Shown piece after piece: positions 5,564 through 7,379 of a DNA stretch of 7,379 nt. Origin of the DNA: an uncultured Gardnerella sp. (GTDB taxonomy: Bacteria > Actinomycetota > Actinomycetes > Actinomycetales > Bifidobacteriaceae); contig CAMXWX010000050.1 in NCBI GenBank assembly GCA_947252975.1, forward strand, positions 1 through 7,379. The letters are read 5' to 3'. How positions within the stretch are numbered: position 1 is the stretch's first letter; every line of letters begins with the position of its first letter. The notes under the pieces were generated by a model. It was not told the origin of the DNA. It made no database searches and saw nothing but the letters and a program-made list of their open reading frames with translations. The translations under genes and the position numbers were made by a program.

Positions 5564-7138
5564 TTATCTTACGGATTTTGCTTCAAACACTCTCCTCAAT
5601 CGCACAACAGCGAAACCAGCAATAGCAAAACCTAAAGCAGAAATCAACGCAACAACTGAAGCTGACTCACCAGTCTTAGGCATATCTGGAACATGCTTTT
5701 CAGTCTTATGCTCAACAACAGGAGATTTCACATATTCATGCGCTGTATTATGTTCATGCTCCGACTTAGGCGCATGAGATAGCTCTTGTTTAGTCTCCGG
5801 AGTTTGAGATTCAGGAACTGACAATGGATTCTCCATCCCTGATTCAGGCTCAAAAGGTGCAGGCAAAATTGGATCTGGAGTAGGTGCTGGTTTCAGATTC
5901 TTCGTAAAGATGGCATATACAGTCGTATCACTATTTACTATGGTTTTACCAGTAAACGCAGTACCTTTACCATCCGCCTTAGTATTCCACTCTTTAAACG
6001 TGTAGCCATCTTTAGTTGGATTCTTAGGCATTGACTGATCTTTTAACGCATCCATATCAATAGCCTTACCAGTTTCCACCTTTACCGTTTGAGTCTTATC
6101 GCCATCCTTAAATGTAACCGTGCTTCGAATCTGCTTCCACTGAGCAGTAAACGCAGTATTAGCATTCAACGTATACATATCACCAGGCTTGTAGGCTTTA
6201 CCAGCAGCATCCACCCAGTTTAAGAACTGATAATCTTCGCGCGTAGGAGCAGCTAATATTTTAATCTTCAAACCTTGCCGTCTTAAAGCACTTATTTTTT
6301 GTTTTGCATTGCTAAACGCTCCGCCGTTTGCATCAAACGAAACTTTTGCATTCCACTGTGCGCGAAGTAAAAATACTCCGTCATACAATGGGTCTGTATT
6401 AGTGTCGTTATAACTCATCCAGTCGCAACTATAATCAGAAAACAGCGATTTGCTATTCCAGTAGTAGCGTTTGCCTACAATCCCAAGTTTCTTATAAGAT
6501 TCAGTATTAGGTAACTCGGTAAACCAGCCGCCAAACACCAAATCATCTTTTGTTGGATCAGATGGGAAATCAACACCGTTATTCTTATTGACAAATTTCA
6601 CAATACTCTTGGTATTACCATTGATATTGCCTCCCTGTAGGTCAAATTTCACCTTCATTTTAGCTAAAGAAATACGTACAGGCATACTACTATCAACAAC
6701 TACTTGGAACTGAGAATAATTTTTAATTGGTTTAGGATACGTGTAATCAGACTCCCAGGAAAGATGATAGTCATCAGGAAGCTTTGAAGTATCAACTTTA
6801 ATTGTTACTTTTTCGCCGTTTGCAAAATTGCCAACAGTACGTTCACAGTGACCATTTAATTCTTTCTTAACTTCAAGTTCATGCCCTTGCCCATCGATAA
6901 CTGTTATAGGAAGTTCTTTCCACATACGTTCCATGTCAGAGCTAAGCTGTCCAAGTGCTCCAGGTGTTGTATGACCTTTTCCTAATGTTTCTGCATAATT
7001 CATAGATATGTGAAGCGGCTGCTTATTCGCATTATTCACTCCAGCAGCCTGAGCTGTCACTGTTCCAGCAAAAAGTCCAATCGTAGCTACAAAAGCAACT
7101 ACTAAACTAATAACTTTTTTTATTATTTTATTATTCAT
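5564..7138 (-). CDS. Sortase-anchored surface protein with InlB-type (Listeria-Bacteroides) repeats
   Basis: A 524-residue secreted protein expected to be covalently linked to the cell wall. It begins with a signal peptide: NNKIIKK, a hydrophobic core at 10-25, and likely cleavage after Ala31 or Ala32 in TAQAAG. Residues 33-160 are a unique N-terminal domain I do not recognise. Three InlB B-type repeats follow at about 161-262, 264-334 and 339-412, marked by VKFDLQGG / VSFDANGG starts, GGW / LNW / KEW cores and AQW / AQW / AIF ends; the first has a long insert. A Pro/Glu/His-rich spacer (414-485) leads to the sorting signal MPKTG (486-490), a hydrophobic span (about 493-513) and a basic tail RLRR. 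Such proteins usually act in adhesion. The ATG at 7138 is followed by a typical Lys-rich signal start; a weak TGGA lies upstream. It has its own terminator, so it is probably a single-gene unit. No sortase gene is in the window. Confidence 0.92.
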   Translation of the reverse strand: MNNKIIKKVISLVVAFVATIGLFAGTVTAQAAGVNNANKQPLHISMNYAETLGKGHTTPGALGQLSSDMERMWKELPITVIDGQGHELEVKKELNGHCERTVGNFANGEKVTIKVDTSKLPDDYHLSWESDYTYPKPIKNYSQFQVVVDSSMPVRISLAKMKVKFDLQGGNINGNTKSIVKFVNKNNGVDFPSDPTKDDLVFGGWFTELPNTESYKKLGIVGKRYYWNSKSLFSDYSCDWMSYNDTNTDPLYDGVFLLRAQWNAKVSFDANGGAFSNAKQKISALRRQGLKIKILAAPTREDYQFLNWVDAAGKAYKPGDMYTLNANTAFTAQWKQIRSTVTFKDGDKTQTVKVETGKAIDMDALKDQSMPKNPTKDGYTFKEWNTKADGKGTAFTGKTIVNSDTTVYAIFTKNLKPAPTPDPILPAPFEPESGMENPLSVPESQTPETKQELSHAPKSEHEHNTAHEYVKSPVVEHKTEKHVPDMPKTGESASVVALISALGFAIAGFAVVRLRRVFEAKSVR

Positions 7139-7313
7139 TTTTTATTTCCAGCCAAACTAACTATTATCGTAACAATAATTTTTATTAAATTTTGAAAATT
7201 TATATAGTGCAAACGCAAAACCAAAAATGCGTGTAAATATGCAGAACCACTAACCTATTTCAATACAAAATAAACAATGTATAAAGCGGTGAGACGATAA
7301 AAATTATGTTACG

Positions 7314-7379
<66 letters not shown>

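Noticed and set aside
7139..7300. Promoter for the surface-protein gene (TATATA or GATAAT as -10)
   Set aside because: The sequence is so AT-rich that several -10-like words occur, and none has a credible -35 at the right distance.

Overview
The window looks like accessory chromosome of an AT-rich, Gram-positive bacterium with a sortase-anchored surface protein. A low-GC member of the Bifidobacteriaceae such as Gardnerella fits best (AT-rich codon use, an InlB-repeat surface protein ending in a PKTG sorting signal, an abiE module). That genus is an inference from gene content; no rRNA, tRNA or other marker is present to prove it.

Every convincing complete gene lies on the minus strand, so the natural reading order runs right to left. 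At the right edge is a tetranucleotide repeat, (CTGT)12 on the plus strand, that continues out of the window. It sits beside a terminator hairpin for minus-strand transcription. Next come a 524-residue sortase-anchored surface protein with three InlB-type repeats and its terminator. A gene-free stretch of about 350 bases follows, rich in hairpins and repeated GTTTACTT/AAGTAAAC half-sites. Then come a decayed 3' fragment of an abiEi antitoxin gene, a GNAT acetyltransferase directly abutting it, a nucleoside phosphorylase-like enzyme, a single-chain ABC exporter, and finally an abiEi-abiEii type IV toxin-antitoxin operon. The toxin gene runs off the left edge.

The genes do not form one pathway. 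The unifying observation is that pieces of the abiE locus recur in the same orientation further along the window. The last 43 codons of abiEi are repeated immediately before the GNAT gene. One arm of the abiE operator plus flanking sequence is repeated over the 3' end of the phosphorylase gene. A 47-base block from the abiE upstream region is repeated upstream of the phosphorylase. This pattern suggests a site where abiE modules have come and gone and cargo genes have been exchanged.

The abiE operon itself is well formed: a near-perfect inverted repeat overlaps a consensus extended -10 promoter, and a four-base ATGA overlap links antitoxin and toxin. The elements most worth following are the tetranucleotide repeat at the edge, the abiE footprints, and the structured DNA between the surface-protein gene and the abiEi remnant.
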